From Ailanthus altissimus (Eukaryota; Streptophyta; Magnoliopsida; Sapindales; Simaroubaceae): a stretch of 64,000 bases of DNA. Shown here in pieces: positions 1-13,659 of this stretch; the first letter of the stretch is position 1; each line of letters starts with the position of its first letter. The stretch is taken from contig OX327696.1 in the NCBI GenBank assembly GCA_946807835.1, positions 8,630,501-8,694,500 of the forward strand. The letters are read 5' to 3'. A program made the translations under genes and the position numbers. Below the pieces are notes generated by a model, which had not been told where the DNA came from, did no database searches, and worked only from the letters and a program-made list of their open reading frames with translations.

Positions 1-835
1 TGATTAAAGGTTGATGGACGTGTGGCTTGAGTTATCACTATCATATCTTTAGGTGAAGTCGTTGAACTAGGCCCAAAATTTTTTTATGTCTGGTGAGGTA
101 GGGTCCGCTGAGCTGATTCCTATTAATGCAGATCTTAGAATAATGATAAAGTAAAATTGAGTTGTTGTAATATGTCATCAATATGCATGTGGTCACATGA
201 TACACTGGGTTGTGAAAAATTGTCTGGAATCAAAGAAATTTATTTGTCTTTGGAAAGTAGTGCTAGTGTCTTGTGTGGATTTGACTTGTCCCGGTTTGGG
301 TTAGGACATGGGCCCGAATCGAGCGCAGTCTCATTCGGGACAAATTTCTCTATTCCAAATAGAATACAGGATTAATCGGATCCCATCCTGAACCTAATTC
401 AATCCCATTTGCTAACTCCTAGTTAACGGAGCTTTGAAAAGAGAGTGAATTGGGAGCTTTGAATAAGATAGTGAATTGAAAGAGAGAGGCAGTGGGGGAG
501 AAATAATAAAATTAAAATTCGTTCCTCGATTTTTAATTTTATTATAATATATAATACATAAAAAAACAGTATAATATATAATTATGTCATAACATATGTT
601 TTTCATTTATAATAACTGTCAATTTGCCTTCTAATTTTTATAATATTATATATATATTATAATATGGTTTATTAAAATTGTTGTATGAATGATGTAGTAG
701 CTATTATGTTTTTAAATATTTATCCTACAATCTAATTAAATTAGTGAACAAATTGATACCTACAACTAAAAATTCTGCCACCAATTTTTATTTTAAGCTT
801 CATTTCCCCACTCCACTCTCTAAAATATTTAACAG
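1..835. other. No recognisable gene; low-complexity flank
   Basis: I see no family-like protein in either strand. About 240-480 is less AT-rich than its surroundings and might be an old UTR or transposon end, but nothing confirms it. From about 530 the sequence becomes very AT-rich and leads into the repeat field. Confidence 0.4.
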
Positions 836-2554
836 GGCAAACTTCATTAAATTTTATAATTTTAATTACATTAAATTTTATAATTTAATTACAATTTTAA
901 TTCTATCAAATTTTATAATTTCAATTTTTATTCTAATTTTATAAAATTTTATAATTCTAATTCTAATTCTGTTAAATTTTATAAATCCAAAATCCATAAA
1001 ATTTTATAATTCCAATTATAATTCAAATTAAAATTGAAATTATAATATTTAATGCAATTAAAATTAGAATTGAAATTACAATTATAACGTTTAGTGTAAT
1101 TGAAATTAGATTTAACATTATAATAATTAACGTAACAAAAATTGAAATTAGATTTGGAACTATAACTTTTAACATAATTAAAATTAAAATTATAATATTA
1201 ACATAATTGGAATTGGAATTATAACATTTAACGTAATTGAAATTTGAATTATAACATTGAACATAATTGAATTAAGAATTGAAATTATTATATTTAATGT
1301 AATTAAAATTGAAATTGAAATTCAATTTGAAATTATAACATTTAACATAATTAAAATTGAAATTGGATTTGAAATTATAACATTTAATGAAATTAAAATC
1401 AAAATTAGAATTGAAATTATAATTATAATATTTAACATAATTGAAATTGAAATTTGATTTGGAATTATAGCATTTAATGTAATTGAATTGAAATTGGAAT
1501 TATAACATTTGACATAATTGAAATTAAAATTGAATTTGAAATTAGTACATTTAACATAATTTAATTAAAAATAAAATTGAAATTATAACATTTAACTGTA
1601 ATTGAAATTAAAATTTCATTTAGAATTATAATATTTAATGTAATTGGAATAAACATTAGAATTATAATTGGAATTATAGTATTTAATATAATTAAATTCG
1701 AATTGAAATTATAATATTTAACATAATTAAAATTAAAATTATAACATTTAACGAAATTAAAATCAAAATTAAAATTATAAATTTTAACTTGTAATGTAAT
1801 TCCGCCTTTGATGGTACAAATGCTTTCTCTTGTTGGAATTATAACATTGAATGTAATTATAATTAAACTTTGATTTGGAATTATAACATTTAACGTATTG
1901 AAATTTGATTTGAAATTATAACATTTAACATAATTGAAATTAAAATTGAAATTTAATTCGAAATTATAACATTTAACCTAGTTAAAATTAAAATTAAAAT
2001 TAAAATTATAACATTTAGTGTCATTGGAATTGAATTAAAAAATTTAACATAATTGAAATTGAATTTGGAATTACAACATTTAACGTAATTGAAATTAAAT
2101 TAGAATTAAAATTATAATATTTAATATAATTGAATTTGAAATTGAAATTATAACATTTAACAAAATTAAAATTAAAATTTGATTTAAAATTATAAAATTT
2201 AACGTAATTGAAATTAAAATTCAATTCGAAATTATAACATTTAAAATAACTGAAATTTAAATTAGAATTGAAATTATAATATTTAATATAATTGAAATTG
2301 AAATTAGAATTGAAATTAAAATATTTAACATAATTAAAGTTAAATTTGGAATTACAATATTTAACGTAATTGAAATTAGAATTATTATATTTAAAGTAAC
2401 TGAAATTGAATTTGAATTTAAAATTATAACGTTAACGTAATTGAAATTTAAATTGAAATTATAATTATAATTTTAAACGTAATTAAAATTCAAATTAGAA
2501 TCGAAAATATTACATTTAACATAATTCAAATTGGAATTAGAATCACAATATAAC
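836..2554. repeat. AT-rich degenerate tandem repeat field with an inverted left part
   Basis: The sequence is a long run of variants of one theme: ATAACATTTAACRTAATTG followed by a variable number of AAATTG or AAATTA hexamers. The theme recurs every 35-60 bases, so there is a short repeat inside a longer one. From about 836 to 1010 the theme reads in the reverse complement (TTAAATTTTATAATTTTAATT), so the field turns head-to-head near 1010-1025. Cytosines are almost absent. A short anomalous GC-richer stretch lies at 1800-1835. The field is cut at 2554 by a Gypsy insertion and resumes at 12313. Short ORFs in it are by-products of the repeat. Confidence 0.8.
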
Positions 2555-4758
2555 TGTCACGTCCCAGACCTAAAAGATTCGATACACGACATCACTTACA
2601 TTCATTCAATAATGTGCACTCATAAATAATATTACTTAAAATTTCAAACTTTAATTCAACATAGGAATCCTTAGCAAGTTGCTAGTAAGTTCAACACTAA
2701 AATCAACCCATAACCTAACATGTAAACATAAACTTCTATTGACAATATTTAAACATTTATTTCAATTTTTTTTAGAATTATAACAATTGAATTATGACTG
2801 GGACAATTAGTAAACCAAAGATACGCAAAGTTTTCTCAAAGATTAACACTCTACTACGTCACCAGTAGCAACTTTGTTACCGAAAGCCCAGAATACATTC
2901 ATTGCAAATTCTTACTTAAAATCAACTCATAACCACACTTGGTGAAACTTAAACCAAATCCAACCACACATAATAAAATAATACATAAGTATTTATTTAA
3001 TAGGGACAAATCAAATATCTTATCTCACGTGTCCTCAAATGAAACACTCAGTAACCTAGCAACTTAAGGAACTCAAGGAACAGCAAAAGCCTTGCCAAAT
3101 CTGCTAAGCACATATGTACCTTATTTACTTGAAATCATCATAAACTATAATGAGTATAAAATTCAGTAAGCATACTAGTTTTTCATATATCAAATACAAA
3201 TACATATATGTACACAACGCATATGTATGATATGCTGTGAAAAATTAAAATCATAATCTTATCAAATCACATGTCATGTAAGCGGTTACACATTCTTTCA
3301 AAACATATAATAGGAATATCATCACTCAACTACTACTTAGTAGGACTTACATATCACATATCATATAATGAACCACATGTCACTCGTAGGTGACATACCA
3401 TATGAGAGGAATAGTATAAGTGAGGTTTTAAATTATATATATATAATGCTAATGCCCGAAAGTAAAAGCCAAACCCTCACCCTGATCATCGGTTAGTCCT
3501 CTCATATGCACAAATACGCCACCACACGAATGTGATGACTCACTATTCCTTTAGGTACTAATAGGATCCTCCCTATATACGGAACACATAACATATACCA
3601 ATCTCGAAGAAAAGGCCACACATAAAGGCTCCACAAATCATATAAAATGCCAACTAAGTTAACAGTGAGTTCACGCACCCTCAAAACACCAAATATTTCT
3701 TATGGATATATTATATTTCAAAAGCTTTCTTTGTTAAACACATTTTATTTTGAAAGCTCACTTTCAAAAATACATGTATGTCCATGTTCAATGTCAATGC
3801 TCACATTCATAAACATATGTCTTTCACATTTCATATCAAATATACTTTAGCATAACATAAACATATTTTTAAATACATTTACAAAATCATTTATAAACAA
3901 TTACTATGCTTATTGTGATTTCAGTAAAAGGTCTAGTATACTTACCTTATAGCACTTTCAGCTATAAGGCTTAAACTTTCTTAACCTATCCATGAAGATT
4001 AATCAAAATTCATACAAAACACTTTAAATAGCTTACAAAATTATGCATATTGCACTTATCACATCGAATTGGTCTAATTACTTGATTTCTCAAAACCTAT
4101 CATTCTGACCACTTATACTTAACAAAATTTTCTTATACATCAAATTATGTCCAATTACTCCAAAATCAGAATATATCATTTTTGACTCATATATCCTTCT
4201 TATATTTAAATATTATATCATAATTCCTACATAATCCATTTCATACACACCATCGAATCCAAACTACTAACCTGATAGGATCAAAATATTTACTAAACAA
4301 TATTCAATCTCCTAATTTTCTAAATTCATATACTATCTCAAAAATTATAAAAATACCACAGAATTACTCTTAACACATATCTCAATCCATGATAAATATT
4401 TCACTTCAAAATCACTGCCAAAAGTATTTTAAAACTATTTTATTCTATAGCTTTAAAAATCTGTTAATCAAACACTACAATGAGCTAACACTCCTTAGAA
4501 AATCATAACAATTTAACCACATTGATCTAAATTCTCATTCTGAGTATATCATATTAGACATATAAACTTATCATATTCTATAAATTTGTAATTTTTAAAA
4601 ATCATTCAGCAGATCAAAAATTATTTTACAATTTGGTCTCTAAAATAAATTTATAAGTCTTGCAAATAAACCCAATACTAATAGTATGTCCTTAACTTAT
4701 ACAAACACTACTAATAACAATACATAAATCAAGTATCACCCACATACAAATAAAATAC

Positions 4759-4797
<39 letters not shown>

Positions 4798-4832
4798 CAC
4801 ATTCTTATTGGTTGTGGATACTGGTTACTACA
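2555..4832 (-). repeat. 3' LTR of Gypsy element 1 (left in the window)
   Basis: It runs from TGTCACGTCC to GGTTACTACA and matches 9460-12312 along its length. It is about 575 bases shorter: the part corresponding to roughly 11550-12120 of the other LTR, which includes the TATA box, is missing near 4625. A TA microsatellite lies at about 4757-4792. Confidence 0.9.
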
Positions 4833-4844
4833 ATTCTCCCCTCT
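4833..4844 (-). other. Polypurine tract of Gypsy element 1
   Basis: On the minus strand this reads AGAGGGGAGAAT directly before the LTR start TGTAGTAACC. That is the expected place and composition for plus-strand DNA priming. Confidence 0.8.
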
Positions 4845-4860
4845 TTATAAGAATTTTGTC

Positions 4861-7800
4861 CTCAAAATTCATAACTTAAGCAAATAGATGAGAATACTTA
4901 GATCTCATTTTCTCTTCTCGTTCCCAGGTTGTCTATTTAACTGCATGGTTTCTCCATAAAACCTTTACCAAATCAATCTTCTTAGTACGAAAAATTTGCT
5001 CCTTATTGTCCAAAATCCTAATGGGTACTTTTTCATAGGTGTGATCATCTCTAAGTTGAAGAGCCCTCTAAGTTGAAGTGGCTCATAGCTTAACACATGT
5101 GAGGAGTTTGAAATATATTTTCACAACATGGACACATGGAACACATTATGAACTCCTGATAATGATGGACGAAGGGAAAGTTTAGAAGTCACATCACCTA
5201 TCCTTTCAAAGATTTCAAATGGACCAATGAATCTTAGACTCAACTTTCCTTTCTTGCCAAATCTCATGACTTCTTTCATTAGAACAACCTTAAGAAACAC
5301 TTTTTCACCTACCTTAAATTCTAGGTCTTTTCTTCTATTGTTTGCATAGCTTTTCTGTCTACTCTGAGCCACTTTCATTCTTTTTCTTATTTTCTCTATA
5401 ACCTCACAAGTTTGCTGGACAATCTCTGGTCCTAAAATTTTTCTTTCTCCAACTTCATCCCAATACACAGGAGATCTACATTTGCTTCCATATAAAGCTT
5501 TATATGGGGCTATACCAATAATTGATTGCTATTGTTGTATGCAAACTCTACTAATGAGAGGTGTTTGTCCCAACTACCTTTAAAGTCTAACACATATGCC
5601 CTCAACATATCTTCTAGAATTTGAATGGTCATTTCAGATTGACCATCAGTCTATGGGTAAAATGCAGTACTGAAGTTCAACTTCGTGCCCATGGCATTAT
5701 GTAGGCTCTTCCTGAATATTGAAGTAAATCGAGGATCTCTATCAGATACAATTGACACAAGTACTCCATAAAGCCTCATAATTTCATCAACATATTATTG
5801 GGCATACCTATCCATAGAATAAGTAGTGCATATTGAAATAAAATGTGCTAATTTTGTTAGTTTATCAATAATCACCCATATGGCATTGTAACCATTTTGT
5901 ATACTTGGCAACCCAACTACAAAATCCATGGTTATATGCTCCCATTTCCATTCTGGTACCAATAAAGGTTTTAATAACCCAGATGGTCTCTGATGTTCTA
6001 CCTTAACTTACTGACATGTCAAACATTGCTTTATAAATTTTGCAATCTCTCTTTTCATATTAACCTACCAATAAATAGCTCGTAGGTCTCGATACATCTT
6101 GGTACCTTCTAGATGGACAGTATATGGTGAACTATGAGCTTCAGCCAATATCTCATTTTTCAACTCATCATTATTAGGCACACAAAGTCTACCTTCAAAA
6201 TGTAGAGCTCCATCATAAAAAATAGCAAAGCTAGGCCTTTTACCCAATGGAATTTCTTCCGTAATTTTCTTCAAATGCACATCACTACCTTGTGCTTCCG
6301 TAATTCTTTTAATTAAGGTAGGCTGAATAGACATACTTGCAGCATAAGCTCTATCATTAGATCTTACCACTTCAATGCCAAGCTTTTCTAAATCCAACAA
6401 AATTTACTTTTAAGTAGTCAAAAGTGCTGTCATATGTCATGAAGATTTTCTACTCAAAGCATCTGCTACAACATTAGCTTTCTCCGGATGATAGTTAATC
6501 ACATAATCATAATTCTTAACTAGTTCCACCCATCGACGTTGCCTCATATTTAACTCTTTTTGAGTAAAGAAGTATTTAAGGCTTTTGTGGTCTGTGTAAA
6601 TTTCACACCTTTCTCCATAAAGATAATGCCTCTAAATTTTAAGAGCAAAAACTATTGCAGCCAACTCCAAATCATGAGTAGGGTAATTCTGCTCATAACT
6701 CTTTAGTTGTCGTGAGGCATATGCCACTACCTTTCTATCCTGCATTAATATACACCCAAGCCCTTTCTTGGAAGCATTACTAAAAATCACAAATCCAGTA
6801 GAAGTAGAAGGGATGGTTAGTATGAGAGCAGATACTAATCGATGCTTGAGTTCTTGAAAACTTTTCTCACATTCTTCTGACCACTGAAACTTGATATTCT
6901 TTCTTGTCAATTGAGTTAAAGGTGAAGCTATTTTAGAAAATCCTTCAACAAACCGTCTATAATATCCTGCTAGCACAAGGAAACTTTGAACTTCCCCCAC
7001 ATTAGTTGGTTTGGACCAATTCACCACTGCTTCAATTTTACTTGGATCCATTGAAATTTCTTTTGAGGAAACAACATATCCCAAAAATACCATTCGATCT
7101 AGCCAGAATTCACATTTCTTGAATTTGGCATAAAACTGCTTCTCCCTTAACACTTGTAGGGCTTTTCTTAAGTGTTCTTCATGTTCTCCCTTACTCTTAG
7201 AATACACTAAGATGTCATCAATGAACATAATAACAAACCTATCCAAATAATCCTTGAATACTCTATTCATTAGATCCATAAAGGCAGTAGGTGCATTTGT
7301 CAACCCAAATGGCATAACAATAAACTCATAATGCCTATATCTGGTACGAAATGTAGTCTTTGGAATGTCTTCTTTCTTGATCTTCAATTGATGATAACTA
7401 GAACGAAGATCAATTTTTGAGAATACACAAGCTCCTTGCAATTGATCGAATAAATCATCGATTCTTGAAAGTGGATATTTATTCTTTACAGTCACACGGT
7501 TTAACTCTCGATAGTCAATATATAATCTCATTGACCATCATTCTTCTTAACAAAAAGAACTGGAGCACTCTAAGATGAAACACTCGGGCGAATAAACCCC
7601 TTCTCAAGTAATTCATGTAACTATTCCTTCAACTCTTTAAGCTCTACTAGTGCCATACGATAAGGTGTTTTAGATATAGGACTAGTTTCTGACAGAAGTT
7701 CTATAGTGAATTCAATCTCTCGGTCTGGTGGAACTCTAGGTAAATCTTTAGGGAATACATCTATAAACTCATTCACCACTAGAACATCTTGTATTTTCAC

Positions 7801-9288
7801 TTCTTCTTTCTTTGTATCCACTATAGTTGCTAAGAAACACTGACAGCCCTTTTTAAGACTTTTCCAAGCTTGTAAAGCAGATATTACTTTTGGCAAAGAG
7901 CATAACTTAGAACCAATAAAACTAAATTCAGGCTCCCCAGGTGGTTGGAAAATAACTTCTTTCTCAAAACACTCAACATTAACATGGTACATAGACAACC
8001 AATCCATGTTAAATATAACATCAAAATCATACATATTCAAGATTATCAAATCTGCTTGTAGCACCTTATCTCCTATTTCAATTTTACATGATTTTACCAC
8101 ATTTGTAGCACACATCAAATCTCTTTAAGGAGTTGCAACACACAAATCTACACCCAAAGGTTCTGGCACAACACATATATTACTAACAAATGCATGTAAC
8201 ACAAATGAATGAGTAGAACCCGAATCAAAAAGAGCTAAAGCATGTTGGCCAGATATAAAAATTGTACTTGTCACCACAGAAGGTGAATCATCTGCTTCTT
8301 TTCTAGTAAGAGCATAGACTCTTGCTTGAGTTTTCTGGTCTTTCCTAAATCATCCCTGATCATTTTTCATCTTTGGACAATTCTAAATAAAATGACCAAT
8401 CTTTCTACACTTAAAACAAGCTCCACTCTACCTGAAACACACCCTTCCATGTTGTTTCCCACATGTATCACATAATGGAAAGTCCTTCTTTTCAATGTCA
8501 TCATTCCTCTGTCTCTTCTTTCTTTTTCACCTGTCAAATTTTTTTTTATTATTCTTAACCCAGGGTCTCTTTTCTGATCGATACTGACCCAGATGTTAGA
8601 ACTCAGATGGAGCTGCTAATTCTTCATTCCTTGCTAATATTTTAGCCCTTTGTAGTACTGCACTGTATGTCTGTAGATCAAGTATATAGAGTAACCTTCT
8701 CACTTCTGGTTTAAGACCTATCTGAAACCGTTTAGCCTTACGTGCTTTCGTATCTACTAAGTGGGGAGCAAACCTGAACAACTCCTTAAACTTCCTCTCA
8801 TATTCAGTCACTGACATTTTACCCTGAGTAAGGTGGATAAATTCTGCTTCTTTCTCATCTTTTATGGACTGGGGAAAGTATTTTCCATTAAATACTTCCT
8901 TGAATCTTTCCCATGTCATTTAGTTCTTATCAACATTCAGTGTCCGCATGGTTATCTCCCACCAATGACTGGCTCTCTCTTTAAGTATGTAAGTGGCACA
9001 AGTAACTTTATGTAAATTTGAACAATCGAGGAGATGAAATATCTTTTCCAACTCACGGATCCACTCCTTAACAACCAGTGGATCTTTTGATCCTTCAAAG
9101 GATAATGGTTGCAATTTTTTAAATTGCTCAATAACATGGAAATTATCATTATGGTCTGCTTTGGGTCCTTGTTGTCGAAGCACATTAGTCACTGCTTGAA
9201 CAATATTTTGGATGGTAGCATGGTTTTCTCCTGAAGTACTCTCATTCACAGTATCAACACTTCTAGTAATTCTTAGACTATGCCCCAT
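4861..9288 (-). pseudogene. Degenerate gag-pol of Gypsy element 1
   Basis: Read from 9288 (MGHSLRITRS) downward. Gag (9288 to about 8380) has a Retrotrans_gag core and two CCHC knuckles at about 8380-8460, the second broken by a stop. Protease shows DSGSTHSFV near 8214-8245 and a GMDWL-like motif (NMDWL) near 8010. RT (about 7560-7000) keeps FIDDIL near 7215. RNase H (about 6990-6480) has lost the first Asp: the usual SDASKKGLG reads SNASKKGLG. Integrase spans about 6400-5120 and ends GPFEIFERIG...FHVSML. The frame-broken stretch 5110-4861 (SYEPLQL, VPIRIL, KVLWRNHAV) resembles the chromodomain-like tail of Tekay/Del elements. Stops at 8920 and elsewhere replace codons expected to be Gln. Dead copy. 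Confidence 0.92.
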
Positions 9289-9325
9289 CCTTTTAAAATC
9301 ATAAAAATAAGTAAGTAAGATATCA

Positions 9326-9361
<36 letters not shown>

Positions 9362-9439
9362 CACACATACAATCTTAAGGATTTGGCATCGGCTGGGTTC
9401 CCTTGATTAGACAATAAAGTCTACAGAATCCTATTCTTA

Positions 9440-9451
9440 GCTCTAATACTA
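9440..9451 (-). other. Primer-binding site of Gypsy element 1 (decayed)
   Basis: The minus strand reads TAGTATTAGAGC, against TGGTATCAGAGC, which pairs with the 3' end of plant initiator tRNA-Met. Two transitions separate them. It lies 8 bases inside the 5' LTR. Confidence 0.7.
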
Positions 9452-9459
9452 CTAAAAGC

Positions 9460-12241
9460 AGTCACGCCCAGACCCAAAAGATCCGACACACGACATCACT
9501 TACATTCATTTAATAATGTGCACTCATAAATAATATTACTTAAAAATTCAATCTTTAATTCAACATAGAAATCCTTAGCAAGTTGCTAGTAAGTTCAACA
9601 TTAAAATTAACCCATAACTTAACATGTAAACATAAATTTCTATTGACAATATTTAAACATCATTTCAATTTCTTTTAGAATTATAACAATTGAATTATGA
9701 ATGGGACAATTAGTAAACCGAAGATACGCAGAGTTTTCTCAAAGATTAACACTCTACTACGTCACCAGTAGCAACTTTGTTACCGAAAGCCCAGAATATA
9801 TTCATTGCAAATTCTTACTTAAAATCAACTCATAACCATACTTGGTGAAACTTAAACCAAATCCAACCACACATAATAAAATAATACATAAGTATTTATT
9901 TAATAGAGACAAATCAAATACCTTATCTCACGTGTCCCCAAATGAAACACTCAGTAACCTAGCAACTTAAGGAACTCAAGGAACAACAGAAGCCTTGCCA
10001 AATCTGCTAAGCACATATGTACCTTATTTACTTGAAATCATCATAAACTATAATGAGTATAAAATTCAGTAAGCATACTAGTTTTTCATTTATCAAATAC
10101 AAATACATATATGTACACAACGCATATGTATGATATGCTGTGAAAAATTAAAATCATAATCTTATCAAATCACATGTCATGTAAGCGGTTACACATTCTT
10201 TCAAAACATATAATAGGAATATCATCACTCAACTACTACTTAGTAGAACTTACATATCACATATCATATAATGAACCACATGTCACTCGTAGGTGACATA
10301 CCGTATGAGAGGAATAGTACAAGTGAGGTTTTAAATTACATATATATAATGCTAATGCCCAAAAGTAAAAGTCAAATCCTCACCCTGATCATCGGTTAGT
10401 CCTCTCACATGCACCAATACGCCACCACATGAATGTGATGACTCACTATTCCTTTAGGTACCAATAGGATCCTCCCTATATACGGAACACATAACATATA
10501 CCAATCCCGAAGAAAAGGCCACACATAAAGGCTCCACAAATCACATAAAATGCCTACTAAGTCAACAGTGAGTTCAAACACCCTCAAAACACAAAATATT
10601 TCTCATAGACATATTACACTTCAAAAGTTTTCATTGTTAAACACATCTTATTTTGAAATCTCACTTTCAAAAACACATGTATGCCCATGCTCAATGTCAA
10701 TGCTCACATTCATAAACATATGTCTTTCACATTTCATATCAAATATACTTTAGTATAACATAAACATATTTCTAAGTACATTTACAAAATCATACATAAA
10801 TAATTACTATGCTTATTGTGATTTCAGTAAAAGGTCTAGTATACTTTACCTCTTAGCACTTTCAACTACAAGGTTTAAATCTCCTTAACCTATCAATAGA
10901 GATTAATCCTTTCATGAGCCTCAACATTTATACAAAACACTTTAAATAGCTTACAAAATTATACATATTGCACTTATCACATCGAATTGGTCTAATTACT
11001 TGGTTTCTCAAAACCTATCATTCTGACCACTTATACTTAACAAAATTTTCTTATACATCAAATTATGTCCAATTACTCCAAAATCAGAATATATCATTTT
11101 TGACTCATATATCCTTCTTATATATAAATATTATATCATAATTCCTACATAATCCATTTCATACACACCATCGAATCCAAACTACTAACCTGACAAGATC
11201 AAGATCTTTACTAAACAGTATTCAATCTCCTATTTTTATAAAATCATATACTAATTCAAAAATTATAAAAATATTACAGAATTACTCTTAACACATATCT
11301 AAATCCATGATAAATATTTCATTTCAAAATCACTGCCAAAAGTATTTTAAAACTATTTTATTTTATAACTTTAAAAATCTGTTAATCAAATACTGCAATG
11401 AGCTGACACTCTTTAGAAAATCATAACAATTTAACCATATTAATCTAAATTCTCAATTCTGAGTATATCATATTAGACATATAAACTTATCATATTCCAT
11501 AAATGCATAATTTTTTAAGATCATTCAGCAAATTAAAAATTATTTGTCTCTGTATCATACTGTTAACACATAAAATTTCTAGAATTTCAAGGTTATTTTG
11601 GTAAATTCACTACAAATTTAATTTATGAAATTTTCAATCGATTTAAACTCTCAAATGATTCTAAACATGTGTAATTTAATATACTCAAAATTTAAACCAG
11701 AATCGAATCACAACAATTTATAAAATTCCTGGATCAAGAGACTATCAAGTAGAAATTATACAATTCATCATGATTTATCAAGCTATCTAATTAGATCATC
11801 ATCAATTCTCACAATATCTTACGAAATACACATCAAATCATCAATTGTACATATTTTCAGAAATTAAAACTTAAAAGAATTAACTAATTTAACACCAAGA
11901 AACTATGAAAGGGTTATAATATACATCTTAAAGTTTAAATTCTAACTTTCTTCTTCTTCTCTTTCTCTCCCCTTTCTTTCTCTCTTTTCTCACTCTAAAA
12001 GAGATAGCTCGACCAAAATGATTGAATTAGGATTTCAAATGTGTATTTTTATACTAAGAGGCTAATTTTTAGTATTTACGAATTAGCTCCCAAAACTTTC
12101 AAAGTATTATAATTTGGTCCTTAAAATAAATCTAAAGTCTTGCAAATAAACTCAATACTAATAGTATGTCCTTAACCTATACAAACACTACTAATAACAA
12201 TACATAAATCAAATATCACCCGCATACAAATAAAATATGTA

Positions 12242-12277
<36 letters not shown>

Positions 12278-12312
12278 CACATTCTTACCAGTTGTGAATA
12301 TTAGTTACTACA
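9460..12312 (-). repeat. 5' LTR of Gypsy element 1 (right in the window)
   Basis: It aligns with 2555-4832 (shared CACGACATCACTTACATTCA near the start, GTTACTACA at the end) and is the fuller copy at 2853 bases. It keeps a pyrimidine-rich run at 11940-11990 and a minus-strand TATA box. A TA microsatellite at about 12241-12272 matches the one in the other LTR. Confidence 0.9.
12044..12053 (-). promoter_or_regulatory. TATA box of the Gypsy element 1 5' LTR
   Basis: The minus strand reads TATAAAAATA. A pyrimidine-rich run, CT-rich in plus orientation, follows about 60-100 bases downstream. Its counterpart is absent from the other LTR. Placement is by motif only. Confidence 0.5.
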
Positions 12313-12460
12313 ATAACATTTAACAAAATTGAAAATTGAATTGAAATCGAAATTATACATTTAATAAAATTAAAATTAAAATTAAAATCAAAATTATAAA
12401 AAATAACGTGTTTGAAATTGAATATAAATTTGAATTTGAACCATTAACAACATTAAAAAT
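12313..12460. repeat. Continuation of the AT-rich repeat field after the Gypsy insertion
   Basis: The same AAATTG/AAATTA and ATAACATTTAAC theme resumes directly after the right LTR, starting with the second copy of the ATAAC target duplication (12313-12317). It fades by about 12460. Confidence 0.75.
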
Positions 12461-13320
12461 AAAAATACAAAGAAAGAACCAAATATATTTTAAACACTTA
12501 AATTAGCCCAATACCCAAAAATTAAAAAAAAAACCAAAAATATAAATTTATACCAATTAGAAACATAGGCCAAAACTAACCCAGTGGACATGATATAGTT
12601 TGGTCTAATTCTCCTTGAAAGTAGAATAGAATAAAAAATAATAATCAAATCAGCTTTTTTAAATTCGGTCCAATTTAATTTATAATTTTTTATCAATTTT
12701 TTTTATAAAAAAGACAATTTATGGTTTTTTTATCATTTAAAAAAAGAAAAAGAAACATATGTTGCCCAAGTAATGGTTCGTACCTAGACCTAAAGAAGAA
12801 TCAAGAGTATTTCATCAACTGCGCTAAGCTTATTTTCAAATAAGCAAGCACTTCATTTCAGTATATTTACATATTAGAAAATATTAATATTTAAAATGAA
12901 TAACCAAGATTTGAACCAGTGCCGCAGAGAAGAATCATAATTCATTTTTCCAATTGAATTAAGCTTATTTTTGAAGTAAACTATATTTTACTTTACTATA
13001 TTTATATATTAAAAATATCAATAGTTAAAATGCTTACTTAAGAACCTGTGCCAGAGATTACAAAATATTAATAATCAAAATGCATAACCAAGATTCGAAC
13101 TGTGCAGTAATTAGAATACATTCCACTAACAAAAACTCATTTTTTATTTAGAATACATTTCTGTTTATTATATTCTTACTTTAAAAAATACTAATAATTA
13201 ATAACAAAATTGAACCGATTCGATTTAATTTGATTCAATTTATTTAGTTCTCAATTGTTTTTTGCCACCCTTAAACCCATGTCCTGAAAATATCCCGGTG
13301 TCCTGAATTATATCCTGAAA

Positions 13321-13380
13321 ATAATATTGTTTGGGGTTTTTTTTATTTTTTGAAAAAAAAAACCCCAAAACAATGTTATT
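13321..13380. repeat. Inverted repeat (hairpin)
   Basis: The left arm AATATTGTTTGGGGTTTTTTTT is mirrored by AAAAAAAACCCCAAAACAAT around a short AT loop, and the outer flanks (ATAAT / ATTATT) also nearly pair. A related, unpaired copy (GGGGGCTTTTTG) follows at 13391. Confidence 0.75.
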
Positions 13381-13659
13381 TTGGGGGCTTTTTGTTTTTA
13401 AAAAAAAAAATATATTACATTTAAAATGACATCATTTTGAGGGTTTTTTTTAAAAAATTTCGTTCTTTAATACTTTATTTTAAAAAATATTATCAATAAT
13501 TAGTTTGAACTTAAAAGCCTTCTTTCTTTTTTTAAGTAGTCTTTTTTTTCTCAAAATATTAGTTTTTAAATTTAATTATTTTCAGAAATTAACTTTTCTA
13601 AATAAAAAATAAAAATATTTTTTTTTCTAATTAAAACTACATAATTTTAAGTTTATCAT

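Larger units (their letters stand above)
2555..12312 (-). mobile_element. Gypsy element 1: chromovirus (Tekay/Del-like), degenerate, minus orientation
   Basis: Two long direct repeats flank a minus-strand gag-pol in the order gag, PR, RT, RNase H, IN, which is the Ty3/Gypsy order. The element is bounded by the 5-bp duplication ATAAC (2550-2554 and 12313-12317). The left LTR has TG...CA ends. The right LTR starts AG instead of TG. A primer-binding site related to initiator tRNA-Met and a polypurine tract lie at the expected inner edges. A chromodomain-like tail after integrase points to the Tekay/Del group (inference). All reading frames carry stops or shifts, so it cannot move by itself. Confidence 0.93.

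Noticed and set aside
157..375. 72-residue plus-strand frame near the window start
   Set aside because: No domain, no neighbours in frame, and composition like intergenic DNA. It cannot be supported as a gene.
3502..3684. 60-residue minus-strand frame, with a near copy at 10405-10587
   Set aside because: The two copies only reflect the two LTRs of Gypsy element 1. No start context or domain supports a gene.
4757..4792. TA microsatellites (also about 9329-9358 and 12241-12272) as signals
   Set aside because: Simple slippage repeats. Two of them are the same site in the two LTRs.
12880..13110. tRNA or SINE gene from the GGTTCAAATCTTGG words
   Set aside because: No A box or cloverleaf could be fitted. 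Only a B-box-like phrase repeats.
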